Counted from the stretch's first letter, positions 1 to 10,475 are shown. The stretch: 64,000 nt of DNA from Baylisascaris procyonis (GCA_037389465.1 JAZARR010000229.1:1525501-1589500); one strand, 5' to 3'. Notes: generated by a model from the sequence alone, not told the origin. Made by a program: numbers and translations.

Positions 1-1348
1 TATTCCAAATCGCATCATTTTTGCAGTGCTGAAAAATTTCCTTAGACGATGAATATTTTCTTCGATATTACTTTGCTGTAAATGGAAAAATCTCTGGAGT
101 AATTATTGTTCAGTAGAAAATAGCTCAAAAGAGATCTAGATGACTAAAACACACAACGACCTGCACTCCCATCTACGAGAATCTGTGCACGAACACAATT
201 CGATGTAATTGTCGACGAAATAAGAAAAGAAACGTTGAAGGAAAAAAATCCGAGGTGAAGGCGAAACTCGTTCGCCAACAAACGATTTGAAAAAAACCTG
301 GATAAAGATAGATGGAAAAAAGCAACACAGATTTGAAACCTTTCAAATGATATTCGAAGTGAAACCTTGAAACATCGTTTGTAGTGTTTTGATCTATTTC
401 CTGAACTTTTTGACTTATTTCTGAAAAACATTTTTTTACTTTCATAAACATCTTGTGGAAAATGAGTTCGCGAGTTTTTGTCGATTTTTTTATCACTTGT
501 CAAGTTTTTTGCATTTCGGAACGAAATCAGAATGTTCTGTTGTATTTCACTTTTCGAAAAAACGAATTTCATACTCACTGCGGGATGATCAAGCGCTCGA
601 AAATGATTCCGACAATAACAAACTATACAATGTTTTCATGTAATGGATTCAAGACTTTTTCTGACTTAATAAGTAAAAGTGAACAGCAAAATTGTACCAT
701 TGATTGAAGACAATGCTGCAAACGCGGTAAGGTGAATAATATTACTTTGCAAAGTATAGTCGAAGATGAGATTGATAAATAAGAAGGAAAAGAATATAAA
801 ATATGAAATATTTTGATGGTAAAAGTCGGAAGCAGTGGTAATTAGAGCTTTGAGAATTTTTAAGGTCTACTTGTACATTTGATTTCCTTCTATAAGGCTA
901 TAACGTCTAATAAAGCCTATCTGCATATTTGTTTCATGTTCATAAGACCATAAATTTTAATGAAAGTCTACATACACATTTGTTTTCCTCTAAAACCTTT
1001 ATAAAACTTTAAAAAATTGAAGAAACTCGAGTTGGTCTGCCTGATGATCCCTAGGCTGTCTCTTCAAACACAGCTCGATGTATTAACAAAGAAAGTGCTT
1101 AACTAGTTAGTACGCTTATGGTTTTTCTTGTTTACATTTTAATTCTCGTTGTAATTTTATTTAACTTTTAACCAATGGTGCATTGCAATATTCATTCTTA
1201 TTCTTGTTTCACCATCATTCAACAGTCAGCATCGTTATTTTGAATACCGTGCGCGTTTAGTTGCTTTCTCTATGACATACAAGTTTGCTCGTTGCATTTA
1301 TAGACATTCATTTAGTTGTGTTAATTTGTCGGCAGCTTATCAACTTCG
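1..1348. other. No convincing gene (AT-rich unit start)
   Basis: Apart from the degenerate repeat at 862-1007, nothing here can be supported. Open frames on both strands around 144-707 are rich in Ser, Phe and Lys, overlap each other, and show no motif. The same sequence is at 18474-19821, 36859-38205 and 49469-50816. Confidence 0.5.
862..1007. repeat. Degenerate tandem repeat, about 50 bp x 3
   Basis: Three imperfect units begin near 862, 912 and 963. Each opens with a variant of aaagtctacatacacattt and is followed by a T-rich tract and a taaga/taagg element. The same block is present in the other unit copies. No function is apparent. Confidence 0.5.
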
Positions 1349-1687
1349 TTGTATTTTGTCAAACCCTTTAATTTCCCAGACAAACAAACGCTTCAATTTT
1401 TTTCTTTAATGTCAAAGAACCTTGCTTCGATTTATAACCTTTCTTTGGGTAACTTCCATTCGGGCAACTATATTTGTGGACCAATCTTGTCAGAGATAGT
1501 TTTTGGCTACCTCGATCTCGTCAGCTGTAATTTCTTGGCTTTCCCAAACGTGTTAGGGGTAGTTTTTTGGCCATCTCGAAAGCCGAATATGGGCAACCCA
1601 ATGTTGCACTATAGCGTTAGCGTTAAGCGGCACTTGACTATGGAAGACAGTGTGATCATCTTCCACTGGAAGATGGTGGACTTTTGA
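1349..1687 (+). CDS. Conserved 112-codon ORF, unknown
   Basis: An open frame is kept at the same length in all four units (also 19822-20160, 38206-38544 and 50817-51155), with a few amino-acid differences near the end. The first codon of the frame is not ATG. No signal peptide, domain or splice context is convincing. It stays open in near-identical DNA, so conservation is weak evidence. It may be part of the old retroelement relic that follows. Confidence 0.2.
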   Translation: MYFVKPFNFPDKQTLQFFSLMSKNLASIYNLSLGNFHSGNYICGPILSEIVFGYLDLVSCNFLAFPNVLGVVFWPSRKPNMGNPMLHYSVSVKRHLTMEDSVIIFHWKMVDF

Positions 1688-2457
1688 GCACCGTTTATTC
1701 ACAACTCTTCGGTGGATCTAAATTTTAAGAGACATCAGTCACGAAATGAGTACTATTGACGTAAACGTCGCAGAAAGTCCCTACCGATAATTAAAGGATG
1801 ACTGTCAAAAGCTCTTTTAACTGGAGGTTGAAGATTTGAAATAGCAACTGAATAGCTTGAAGGAAGGGGTCGACGATCATGAAGCAAGAATTAACGATAA
1901 AAGTAATCGCATTGAAACAAATCAGCGCATCCTAAGAGAGGTAACGTTCATGTCTATGGCTTAGAGTACGCAAAATGTAAGTTCGCCATAAGCAACCAGG
2001 GTGGATCCACTGGATTCGAGGTTACAACGCCGAGACAGCTTTAATCAATTGTTAAGCGATAGCTTCTTTACTATCAAGTTATGCGTTTCGTTCTGACGAT
2101 GGCTCGCGTATAACTCAGGTGCACACGTCAACGGATAGCGGCAGAAGCATGGCCACTTTTGTTCTCATAGTTAACCTATTCGAGTCTTAGTTCTTTCATT
2201 CTTAACAATTATCTATTCTCTTAACAGTCTTCTGTTGCGTCTCTACTCATACCCACGTAATGTTTGCTTTTGCCTTAAAAAATTTTTTTCCTTGCTTGAT
2301 TCAGTTTTCCCAGAGCGCCATATTCATCTGGGACTATACTAACGTTATGCAGATAAAGGAGTTTACGTCAGTATTATCTTAGTACAACACTTTTACCGCT
2401 TTTGATTTATGGACTATATTTCCTTTATAGAACTTTCAAAAAACGCAAAAAACGAAA
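1688..2457 (+). other. Relic with a coiled-coil-like fragment
   Basis: No intact frame. Around 1845-1940 one + frame reads like a coiled coil (for example LNSLKEGVDDHEARIND), with stops just upstream. Such coiled coils occur in retroelement ORF1 proteins, so this is probably a decayed transposon ORF. That origin is inference only. Confidence 0.25.
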
Positions 2458-2787
2458 ATGAACTACCCTATCAAAGTGTCAGTGGGTCATCAAAGCAGCC
2501 TAGCTATACTTGTGCAGTTTGCATGTTTTGAGGACCTGAAGACTTTTAACAAAGCGAAATACAAAATCAATAAATCTTACGCGCCACACGACAAGCGTAC
2601 ACAAAATAGAAACGACCCCAGTCTAACACAGTCTAGTATCTACAACAAAGGAATTGTAACTGCATAAAAACTTCGTTCACGGAACATAGCTGCAATCCCT
2701 GTTGAGGACAGAATACCTATAGGTGTACATCCAAACGATACGTGGCATAGGTTTGAGGACGAACGTATGAAGGAAATGTTGCAATAA
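2458..2787 (+). pseudogene. Decayed ORF of unknown origin
   Basis: One + frame reads protein-like from 2458 to a stop at 2785-2787 with a single in-frame TAA at 2665-2667. The downstream part contains motifs such as IPIGVHPNDTWHRFEDER. Homologues are at 20932-21261, 39310-39638 (1-bp frameshift) and 51924-52538, the last split by the MITE-like insert. I do not recognise the family. The position among retroelement relics suggests a transposon fragment. Confidence 0.35.
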
Positions 2788-3891
2788 ATTTCTTCCGATT
2801 CTATATGCTTGTATTGTTCAACGTTGTATTGTTCAACAGCCAATTGACTTTATGAATTTGTCCGTATTTTGTTCTCCAGGCGTTTTGAGTTGAAAACCTT
2901 CTGGACTGGTTTTGACTTAATGTACCTTTTTATTTGTTTAGGGGTTTAAAAGTCTCAAATCGTACTATATCGCATTGCAGTTTGTTTTCTGTGTCTTTGT
3001 TTTTATAGACTTCCTTCGCTATATGCGTGTTTCTTGTGAAGACCTTTTATTTATTCCATCCGCCCTTTTGTTCTGCCATCTATCTCATATTTTTGTGCAT
3101 TTTAAATATATCTTTTATTCTTTAATAGTATTCATCGCCAGATTACCCAACGTTTATACCGCCGATATGCGTGTAATAGTCATATTCCACAATAGCGCAA
3201 GTTTTACACAGCTAGGATTCTGCTAATAATTCATTATCGTTCTCATTAGACAACGTCCACATTTGATAATATTCACATATATCGTTATGGATGCGCCACA
3301 CAACGTTTTGCGTCCACTGTTCCAAATAGGATTACGGTGTGGCTTTATCTAAATAACCTATAATAGTAGCACTAGCATCAACACAACCTCTTGCAGCCAA
3401 CAATTCGGGCAACCGTTGTGTTCTGCCATATCGACACAGGCGCGGTGGCGGGTATCGCACCCCGTAAATGGCAGATACATGGGCCCAAACAAGTACGACT
3501 ACCTTCTTTAAAAATAATTTCACCCAGAATAGGTTCGCCACGTTAACAGCGGAGGTCGAGAGCGGGACATCTCCTGCTCCCTCGACGGCTTCTCAAGCAC
3601 TAGGGATCAATCCTCTATTCGTTTCACAGCGAACAGGGTCCATGATTTCACAAAGTTCGAGGACTATACGTCAAGTAATACAATACCAATCTGGTATCTG
3701 GTAAAAAACATTAACGGAACACATCAATTCTCAAGTGTCTCTAAAGAAAATGACACCAGTGACTGCAATATGATTGAACACAGTAAACTGATAACGTCAA
3801 GTATTACCGGGAAAAAATTTTGCTGGAAAGCCAGTCACGTGTTATTAGATTGTAACACCAAGGGCATAGTTTAATGCTTAAGTTGTAACAT
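2788..3891. other. No supported gene; copy-specific deletion
   Basis: Low-complexity, T-rich open frames (2975-3226 and copies) have no recognisable content. Near 3447-3496 this copy lacks about 300 bp present in copies 2-4 (for example 21905-22245). In copy 4 the second BEL/Pao-like element lies in the stretch corresponding to about 3108. Confidence 0.4.
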
Positions 3892-4218
3892 ATGTTATAT
3901 ATATATATAGGACAAACGTCTAGGAGGCTGCGAACGTGCGTTCTCGAACATTTACATAAAATAAACAAAGAGAACATACATAATTATCTTTACAAGCATT
4001 TCCAGCAAGGCCACTACGGCATACAAAACGTTAAAGTACATATATTGGAAAAGGTCAACGTTGATAAATATCTGCTCGAATCAGAGCTGTTTTGGATTAA
4101 GCTGCTTCGGAGAATTTATGCATTGGGTCTTAATGATAACATTAAAGGTGTCGGAAATATTTCAGAACTATTGTTTAAAGAGAACAGCCCAAGGGCCCCA
4201 TATCTCGAAAATTACTGA
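3892..4218 (+). pseudogene. GIY-YIG endonuclease relic (Penelope-like)
   Basis: The translation carries YIGQTSRRLR, then EHLHKI, a HFQQGH stretch, and LLESELFWIKLLRRI followed by LGLNDNI. This is the layout of the GIY-YIG nuclease domain at the C-terminus of Penelope-like retroelements: the YIG core, a conserved Arg, and a late Glu with an aromatic/hydrophobic helix. Just upstream, in the same frame but behind a stop, a Cys-containing segment (CNTKGIV) fits the linker that precedes this domain in such elements. No reverse transcriptase is recognisable upstream, so this is a 3' relic. The BEL/Pao-like element of copy 2 landed inside the same domain. Confidence 0.6.
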
Positions 4219-4563
4219 TTAATTTCCAAGCATAGTCACGAAAAAAGATGAAGAAACAACAAAATTATAAATCAAATTTCATAAATGCCGTTAGCAATAA
4301 AACAGTCCGCTTAAACAACGCTCAGAACGTTTGTAGTTTCCTTGGGGAGTTATATCGGTTAAGCAACCGTACACTTAAAATGTTATATTTTACCATACAA
4401 AATACGGAGTAAAAGCAAAAGGCACTAAATCAGCTTTGGATGTAAAATATACATAATCCATAGAAACGTACTTGAAGATACTCAAAATATGAAGACAAAT
4501 AAGGGATGCTATGAATTTCACGTGCAATTTTCTTGATGTGAGTTACAAACTATTAATTATAAC
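4219..4563. other. Spacer, nothing recognised
   Basis: AT-rich sequence between the GIY-YIG relic and the Ty3-like element. The last five bases (ataac, 4559-4563) are the left target duplication. Confidence 0.5.
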
Positions 4564-4833
4564 TGTTAACGAGTGATCTGGTAACGGGTGATACTGTGAT
4601 CTGCATTTGTGTAATGCGCCGTATGCTCACGCTTGTTTGATCTTAACGTAATATCTCCCCATGTGTGTTGTGATTTCGCCATACGTTCAGGGCCGCAGCC
4701 GAGGCTATAAATAGGCTGCGGTCTTGCTCACGAGGCAGTTGTTGTGTTGCGCTACTCGAGTTGTGTTGACGTCATAAAGGCGTTGTGTTGATCTCCCCTG
4801 GTGCCACGTTCTGAATGTCCCAACACGGTCGCA
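4564..4833 (+). repeat. 5' LTR of Ty3-like element
   Basis: 270 bp; differs from the 3' LTR at three positions. It contains a TATA box (4706-4713) placed in the loop of an 8-bp inverted repeat (ccgcagcc 4693-4700, ggctgcgg 4714-4721). Confidence 0.92.
4706..4713 (+). promoter_or_regulatory. LTR TATA box
   Basis: TATAAATA inside the LTR, repeated in the 3' LTR near 9232-9239. It probably sets the start of the genomic transcript about 30 bp downstream. It is flanked by a perfect 8-bp inverted repeat. Confidence 0.6.
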
Positions 4834-4835
4834 AT

Positions 4836-4853
4836 TGGCGATCAGGATCGACG
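4836..4853 (+). other. Primer-binding site candidate (Ty3-like)
   Basis: TGGCGATCAGGATCGACG begins two bases after the 5' LTR, the usual place for pairing with a tRNA 3' end (CCA). The tRNA is not identified. Confidence 0.6.
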
Positions 4854-5014
4854 ACAGCGGTGTGATCGTTGGTAGCCCAGTCGACACGCAATATTTTCGA
4901 AGCTGTGCGAAATCGACGAACATCCTGTGGTGTAAGTCCCGAAACGTACTGCGTAAGTCGTTTATTCGAGTGCATAGAATAGGGTAACCCTGCGTGAGAC
5001 ATTAAAGAGCTGAT

Positions 5015-6133
5015 ATGAGCAATAGAGACTCAACAGCTATGGTGCGTGCACCAATAACGGCACACAGAACATTTGACCCCAAAGAAGACCCATGGGACAC
5101 ATGGATTCTTCAGTTTAGAAGTCACTTAGAAATGAATTTTGTGACTCAAGATAGTCTCAAACGAAGTTGCTTGATCGCATCTTTGGCACCAACAGCGTTT
5201 GAGGAATTGAGAAGAATGTGCCTACCAGGGACACCCTATGATTTTAAATATGAGGAGTGCGTGTCAAAACTGCAAGAGTTGTTTGGAAGTCGAATTATTT
5301 TGACCCGTGAGCGTTCAAAATTCTTCCAGTTAAAGCAACTAGATGGTCAGTCGCCAAAGGAATTTGCGAATGTGCTAAGGAATGCAGCTGCACAATGTAA
5401 TTTTGATTCCTTCAATAGAGAAGCGGCCCTGACTGTGCAGTTTGTAAACGGTATACGCAATGAACGCGTAAAGAAAAAGCTCCTTATTGGAGATGGTATT
5501 GACCTCAACGAGGCGGTGAACCTACTTGAAGTTGAGGAGGAGGTTCAGAACGCTGTTGCAGGAGAGGGGGTAAATCATGAAGTGGATAAAATTCAGGCAG
5601 AGAAGAGGGAAAAGCAGAAAGGGATGTGCCACTGTTGTGGAAAGATCGGTCATTTCGCTAAGGAATGTAGGTTTGAAAAGGCGACGTGTTTCAAATGTGG
5701 CAACAGAGGTCACATAGCTAAAGTGTGCCGAAAGGGGTGTGAAAGAAAATCTAGCGAAGTGAACAAAAAGCGCAGGCAGAGCGGGGGTAAGCTACATTCT
5801 ATGCACGCGGACGGTATTTATGCAATAAAAGAGGAGTCCCCTGCATACAACATTACCCTTAAGGTGAATGGCAAACCCACCCAAATGGAGCTGGATACTG
5901 GTGCCGTTGTCACCATAGTAAAGCCAGAGTGCTGGAAAAGCATCGGTTGCCCAAAACTGCGGAAACCATCCGTGATTTTACGAAGCTACACGGGCCATAT
6001 TGTCCGCCTAAAGGGGAGACAACGGTTGCAGTTGAGTGTAGCAGGGGCAAAAAGGAATTGTTGCTGCGAGTGGCCGAGAATAGCAAGACTAATGTTCCTG
6101 GTAAAGATTGGATCCGTGCCTTCGGAGGGTTGA
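5015..6133 (+). CDS. Gag-protease ORF of Ty3-like element
   Basis: Structural polyprotein that forms the particle and binds element RNA, starting at the ATG at 5015. Residues about 1-190 are a capsid-type region. Two CCHC zinc knuckles follow at about residues 208-240 (CHCCGKIGHFAKEC and CFKCGNRGHIAKVC). An aspartic protease follows, with active-site LDTGA at about residue 294. From about codon 333 the frame no longer reads as protease, while the -1 frame continues it (AENSKTNVPGKDWI). The switch falls exactly on A AAG GGG at 6010-6016, which fits a -1 slippery heptamer. A simple 1-bp insertion in the aaagggg run explains it equally well. A shift inside protease rather than between gag and pol would be unusual for programmed frameshifting. 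Confidence 0.85.
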   Translation: MSNRDSTAMVRAPITAHRTFDPKEDPWDTWILQFRSHLEMNFVTQDSLKRSCLIASLAPTAFEELRRMCLPGTPYDFKYEECVSKLQELFGSRIILTRERSKFFQLKQLDGQSPKEFANVLRNAAAQCNFDSFNREAALTVQFVNGIRNERVKKKLLIGDGIDLNEAVNLLEVEEEVQNAVAGEGVNHEVDKIQAEKREKQKGMCHCCGKIGHFAKECRFEKATCFKCGNRGHIAKVCRKGCERKSSEVNKKRRQSGGKLHSMHADGIYAIKEESPAYNITLKVNGKPTQMELDTGAVVTIVKPECWKSIGCPKLRKPSVILRSYTGHIVRLKGRQRLQLSVAGAKRNCCCEWPRIARLMFLVKIGSVPSEG

Positions 6134-7596
6134 ATGCGTTCAGCTCGCTAATCTGTACCGTAGGTTCAGTAGACACGAACAAAAAGTTGGAGGATTTGTG
6201 CGCTAATTATTCGGACGTATTCAAAAATGAATTGGGGCACTGTAAGAAAATTCTGGCTCACGTGGAATTACAGAAGGAGGCCACACCAGTGTTCCGAAAA
6301 CCATTTCCGTTAGCGTTTGCCATGCATGGTCCGGTTGAGAAGGAGTTGACTCGTTATGTGAATATGAGTGTTTTGAGCCCCATTGAGCGTTCAGCTTGGG
6401 CTGCCCCAATTGTAACAGCAAAGAAACCGGATAATAAAATTCGAATCTGTGCTGATTTTTCTACGGGTTTGAACGAAAGACTTGTGGTTGACTCATATCC
6501 CATCCCAAGGCCAGAAGACTTGTACCAGGCACTCCAAGGAGGGGAGAAATTTTCGAAATTAGACCTCTCGGATGCCTACTTACAGGTCGAGTTAGATGAC
6601 AGCTCTAAGGAATTGCTGGTAATAAACACGCACAAGGGTTTGTTCCGTTATAATCGTTTGCCATTTGGCGTAGCGTCAGCGCCAGCGATTTTTCAAAAAG
6701 TCATGGACACCATGCTGGCAGGTATTCCACGGGTGGCAGCCTATCTAGATGATATCATTCTGACTGGGAAGAATGAGGTGGAACATCTGGCAACATTGAA
6801 TAAGGTGCTAGGCCGACTAAGAGAGTACAGTTTCCGCATTCGCAAGGAAAAATGCGCGTTTATGCAAAGCGAAATTGAATACTTGGGACATATTTTGAGT
6901 GCTGAAGGAATAAAAGCAGACCCTCAGAAGACTGCCGCAATCGTAAAAATGCCGCCCCCACGAAATGTGTCACAATTGCGATCCTTCCTGGGGATGTGTA
7001 ATTATTATGAAGAATTCCTACCGCATTTGGCGGAATTATTTGCCCCTCTGAACAAACTTTTAAAGAAAGGGGTTCAGTGGCAATGGGAACGGCCGCAAAT
7101 TGAAGCGACTGAGAAGATAAAAGAGATGTTGAATTCACCATTGCTGCTAACGCATTACCATCCCAACTGGCCAATTATTCTCGCCGCAGACGCTTCTAAG
7201 GAAGGGATTGGGGCAGTGATCTACCATAGATTGACTGATGGTACTGTTAAGGTTGTTGCGCATGCGTCAAGGACACTTAATGCTGCCCAGAAAAATTATG
7301 CACAAATTGAGAAGGAGGCCTTAGCTACTGTTTATGGCGTGAAAAAGTTCCACAAGTACTTATGGGGACGAAGATTTACGTTACTCACAGACCATAAGCC
7401 CCTCGTATCGATATTTGGCTCGAAAAAGGGAGTGCCTCAGACAACGGCATGCAGGTTAACACGATGGGCTGTTGCACTCATGAATTATAATTTTCGGATA
7501 GAATACCGCAACACCAAAGAATTTGGCCAGGCAGACGGGCTTTCGAGGTTACCCATCTCAAGTGACGAATTGTTCGACCAAAAGTTTGACCAATAA
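6010..7596 (+). CDS. Protease end, reverse transcriptase and RNase H
   Basis: The -1 frame continues protease from 6010. The RT domain has the expected motifs in order: KLDLSDAYLQVEL, LPFGVASAPAIFQ and the catalytic AYLDDIILTG (about 6740-6770). RNase H follows with AADASKEGIGAVIYH, EKEALA and TDHKPL, then ADGLSR near 7540. The frame ends at a TAA (7594-7596) and reopens in the same frame for integrase, so the stop is a point mutation or read-through site within a former single pol. RT and RNase H motifs look intact. Confidence 0.88.
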   Translation, partial: KGETTVAVECSRGKKELLLRVAENSKTNVPGKDWIRAFGGLNAFSSLICTVGSVDTNKKLEDLCANYSDVFKNELGHCKKILAHVELQKEATPVFRKPFPLAFAMHGPVEKELTRYVNMSVLSPIERSAWAAPIVTAKKPDNKIRICADFSTGLNERLVVDSYPIPRPEDLYQALQGGEKFSKLDLSDAYLQVELDDSSKELLVINTHKGLFRYNRLPFGVASAPAIFQKVMDTMLAGIPRVAAYLDDIILTGKNEVEHLATLNKVLGRLREYSFRIRKEKCAFMQSEIEYLGHILSAEGIKADPQKTAAIVKMPPPRNVSQLRSFLGMCNYYEEFLPHLAELFAPLNKLLKKGVQWQWERPQIEATEKIKEMLNSPLLLTHYHPNWPIILAADASKEGIGAVIYHRLTDGTVKVVAHASRTLNAAQKNYAQIEKEALATVYGVKKFHKYLWGRRFTLLTDHKPLVSIFGSKKGVPQTTACRLTRWAVALMNYNFRIEYRNTKEFGQADGLSRLPISSDELFDQKFDQ

Positions 7597-7611
7597 GAGG
7601 CTAGAGATGAA

Positions 7612-8616
7612 TTGATGGTAAACCAGTTGATAGTCAAATGCCAGTCAGAACTACCAATTACAGCCAAACTGATCGCGGAGCACACAACCAAGGATAGTGT
7701 CCTGAAGCAGATCAGAGAGTTCGTATTATCTGGCTGGCTAGAAAGATGCCCAAACGAAAAATGTAAGGCGTTTTTCACTAAGCGAACCGAGTTGAGTGTT
7801 TCATACGGCTGCGTGGTTTGGGGCGTCAGAACAGTTATTCCAAGTAGTTTGCAAATGACTGTGCTTGCTAAACTACATGAAACTCATCCAGGTCGTGACA
7901 GGATGGTTTCGATGGCCCGACAATATTGCTGGTGGCCTGGAATGGATAGGGACGTTGAGAAGACTATACGTGAATGTGAACGTTGTGCTATGGCCCAGAA
8001 GAACCCACCTAAAATTGCAGTTAGGCCGTGGGAAGTAGCAGATGCACCCTGGAGAAGGGTACATGTTGAATTTGCTGGACCTATAAACGGTGAAATGTTT
8101 TTGGTCATGGTGGATGCTCATTCTAAGTGGCCAGAAGTCATTTACATGCCTCGTATCACCACAGAACAAACCATTGAAGCGCTGAAAACTATTTTCTGCC
8201 GATTCGGCTTCCCTGAAGTTCTGGTTTCTGATAACGGAACACAATTCACGGCAGCAAAGTTTACGCTGTTCTGTGCAGAATTTGGCATCAGACATATGAC
8301 TTCAACGCCGTATCATCCGCAGTCAAACGGGCAAGCGGAGTGTTTTGTGGATACCCTAAAACGTTCACTAAAGAAATCAGCATCCGATAGAAGGACACAA
8401 GGGGATCGGTTGCGCGAATTTCTGATGAGGTATAGAGTGACACCACATCCAAGTACGGGACTGACACCGTCTGAAATGATGATGAAGCGGAGAATTAGAA
8501 CTGTATTTGACTTGATGTTTCCAAAAGGAACAGAGAAACTACAAGAGACGAAGCAGAAAATGGAAATGAAAACACGAGCTAGGAAAAAAGAGAATTTAAT
8601 ATTGGCGATTACGTAA
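7612..8616 (+). pseudogene. Integrase domain, active site altered
   Basis: Same frame as the RT segment, beyond the TAA. An HHCC zinc domain (HETHPGRDRM, then CERCAMAQ) is followed by the D,D,E core. The second Asp is in VLVSDNGTQFT and the Glu in NGQAECFVDTLK. The first catalytic Asp, normally in a HVDFAGP-like motif, is Glu here (codon 8068-8070), which should abolish strand transfer. The frame runs out at 8616 because of an A-run indel near 8583-8589. The C-terminal part continues in the next frame to 9074. Confidence 0.85.
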
Positions 8617-9074
8617 TTGTTCGTGACTACGTGAGCCAGAGTAAGCCGTGGAGGAGAGGAAGAATAGTTGGAAGAGACGGCAACGTCATATGGCTCGTGA
8701 AGGTTGGAAAAGTGACGTGGAGACGTCATACCAACCAAATGCGTTGTCAAGGCGCTGATTTTAATTTCAGGAATTCGAGGCAGGTCGCGATCTCTGTTAC
8801 GAGTGATGATGACACGCCAGGCGAGGACGGTACAAGTGCCTATGTTCCAAAACGCGACGCAGTGGACCACCACAACAATGGTTCATCGGTCAATGGCAGC
8901 TTTGGCGACCGGTTGCAACATGACGCGTACGATCGTGCATCAAACAGGCCCAATGGCACAACGATGGTGGCAGAAGCAGTGGACAAAGACGAGCAAACTC
9001 GCGATCAAGAAGTTCTTCCACAACTTCGTCGTTCAAGTCGCGTCGTTCGATACCCTGACCGACTCAGTTATTGA
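8617..9074 (+). pseudogene. Integrase C-terminal tail after frameshift
   Basis: Continuing in another frame, the sequence reads FNIGDYVIVRDY, then KPWRRGRIVGR, typical of the small beta-barrel at the end of Ty3-type integrases, and ends RRSSRVVRYPDRLSY with a stop at 9074. An acidic and polar linker lies between. No chromodomain is visible. The shift from the upstream frame lies in an aaaaaa run. Confidence 0.75.
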
Positions 9075-9081
9075 AGAATTC

Positions 9082-9089
9082 GGGGGAGG
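9082..9089 (+). other. Polypurine tract of Ty3-like element
   Basis: GGGGGAGG lies directly against the 3' LTR, the expected primer for plus-strand synthesis. Confidence 0.7.
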
Positions 9090-9359
9090 TGTTAACGAGT
9101 GATCTGGTAACGAGTGATACTGTGATCTGCATTTGTGTAATGCGCCGTATGCTCACGCTTGTTTGATCTTAACGTAATATCTCCCCATGTGTGTTGTGAT
9201 TTCGCCATACGTTCAGGGCCGCAGCCGAGGCTATAAATAGGCTGCGGTCTTGCTCACGAGGCAGTTGTTGTGTTGCGCTACTCGAGTTGTGTTGACGTCA
9301 TAAAGGCGTTGCGTTGATCTCCCCTGGTGCCACGTTCTGAATGCCCCAACACGGTCGCA
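9090..9359 (+). repeat. 3' LTR of Ty3-like element
   Basis: 270 bp, same ends as the 5' LTR, followed by the target duplication ataac at 9360-9364. Confidence 0.92.
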
Positions 9360-9364
9360 ATAAC

Positions 9365-9779
9365 CTTATGTGTGTCGGCACCACACAGCACCTTTTAGGC
9401 TTCTTGAGAAATCCATACAACCCTTTACAGTGCAACGTTTGCATTATTTCATCAAATTAATCAAATTCTTTTTCTTCTGGAAAGTGACTATCATGAACAC
9501 GATCTTAGATAGGATAAAAATATTGTTGAGGGTGCACGAAAAGTTGATTTACCGTTCATATTATTGAAATTCTCCTTTTTAAAATAAAACATATTCGTTA
9601 AATTGGTCTTAGGGCTGTTTCGTTTTGAAATGAGAAATGACGTCTTGAGGAGTTAGCGACGCATATAAGGGATAATTTTGCATTCGGAATCATTACTACA
9701 AATTCATTCATCTGCAATGACGAGTTTTGGCGCTTATCTCTCAGGAAGCGAGGGATCGGATTAGGCGCATTACCGACCA
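9365..9779. other. Upstream region of the secreted-protein gene
   Basis: No gene. It contains a TATA-like CATATAAG at 9662-9669 (TATATAAG in the other copies: 29375-29382, 41990-41997, 60310-60317). A second TATA-like motif at 9780-9787 lies about 35 bp before the start codon and is the better core-promoter candidate. Confidence 0.4.
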
Positions 9780-9821
9780 CTTTATAAGAAGACAGCAACA
9801 GTGAGACCCCTTCATTTGAGG

Positions 9822-10475
9822 ATGACATGTGAGTTGTTCATCGTAGCCATTTTACTGCCTAGAATCCTTTTCACAGAGGCATTTCTCGTTGATCCTATCG
9901 GGGGAAATATTTTCGGATGTTGCTTCTGGTTCTGCCCCACTGCTCCTATTAGAGCTGTTGTAATGCCTGCGCCCATGGCACATGTTGCTGCTGTGATGGA
10001 GGCATCACGATAACCGATTCAGAAACGACTAGACTACTCGCAGCGATATTTCGCTCTTCCCTTTCACCACTTAAGCTTCCTAAACTTCCGTCCACATTCT
10101 ACCCACCGAAACATACATCAACGTGCTGCTCCGATGTTGCACCGCCGGCTCAAGTAGCTCCAGCATCGTTGACAAGTTATTTTGTCCGAGCATTTTCTCA
10201 AACACCACTTCCGCCATCACCACAACCCAACATCTACATCATATCTGCTCCTCCTCTTCCTCCACCGAGTTGGATATGCCGTCCCATCACATTTGCCTCC
10301 TCGTTATGCTGGACCATCAACGCCACCAAGTATTTACAGTACTTGGCGATACATTTCAGGGTATTCAGGAATCCCACCACCTCCCAATTATAACATTGTT
10401 CCTCCTAGTTGGCTCCCTCTCCGTTCAGAAGACAAGTTTTCACAGCGAGGTCGATGGAATTCAAAAATGTGATCG
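9822..10475 (+). pseudogene. Secreted Cys/Pro-rich protein pseudogene, copy 1
   Basis: ATG at 9822 opens a signal peptide (MTCELFIVAILL, cleavage likely after about residue 21) followed by a Cys-rich patch (GCCFWFCPTAPI) and a long Pro/Ala/Ser/Tyr-rich part ending RWNSKM. I do not recognise the family. The make-up suggests an extracellular or cuticle-associated nematode protein. Here a 1-bp loss in the accatg/acatg region near 9980 brings a stop at 10011-10013. Another 1-bp change lies near 10268 (gagttgg versus gagtgg). The downstream part is still readable in other frames. Confidence 0.55.

Larger units (their letters stand above)
4564..9359 (+). mobile_element. Ty3-like LTR retrotransposon (inactivated)
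   Basis: A complete element of 4796 bp with 270-bp LTRs that start TGTTAAC and end GGTCGCA, flanked by the 5-bp duplication ataac (4559-4563 and 9360-9364). Sister copies have the empty site. The order is gag with two CCHC knuckles, protease, reverse transcriptase, RNase H, integrase. This order (integrase last) is that of the Ty3 group, and the coding style resembles the nematode K02A2.6/Mag-like lineage. I count three differences between the LTRs. The coding region has a frame change in protease, an in-frame stop before integrase, a frameshift after it, and a changed integrase active-site residue, so it is not autonomous now. Confidence 0.93.

Noticed and set aside
144..578. 144-codon minus frame repeated in the units as a gene
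   Set aside because: It overlaps other open frames on both strands, has low-complexity Ser/Phe/Lys composition, and is broken by a 1-bp difference in copy 3. No domain or splice signals.
862..1007. CRISPR-like array
   Set aside because: The three units are imperfect, directly adjacent without spacers, and the DNA is eukaryotic.
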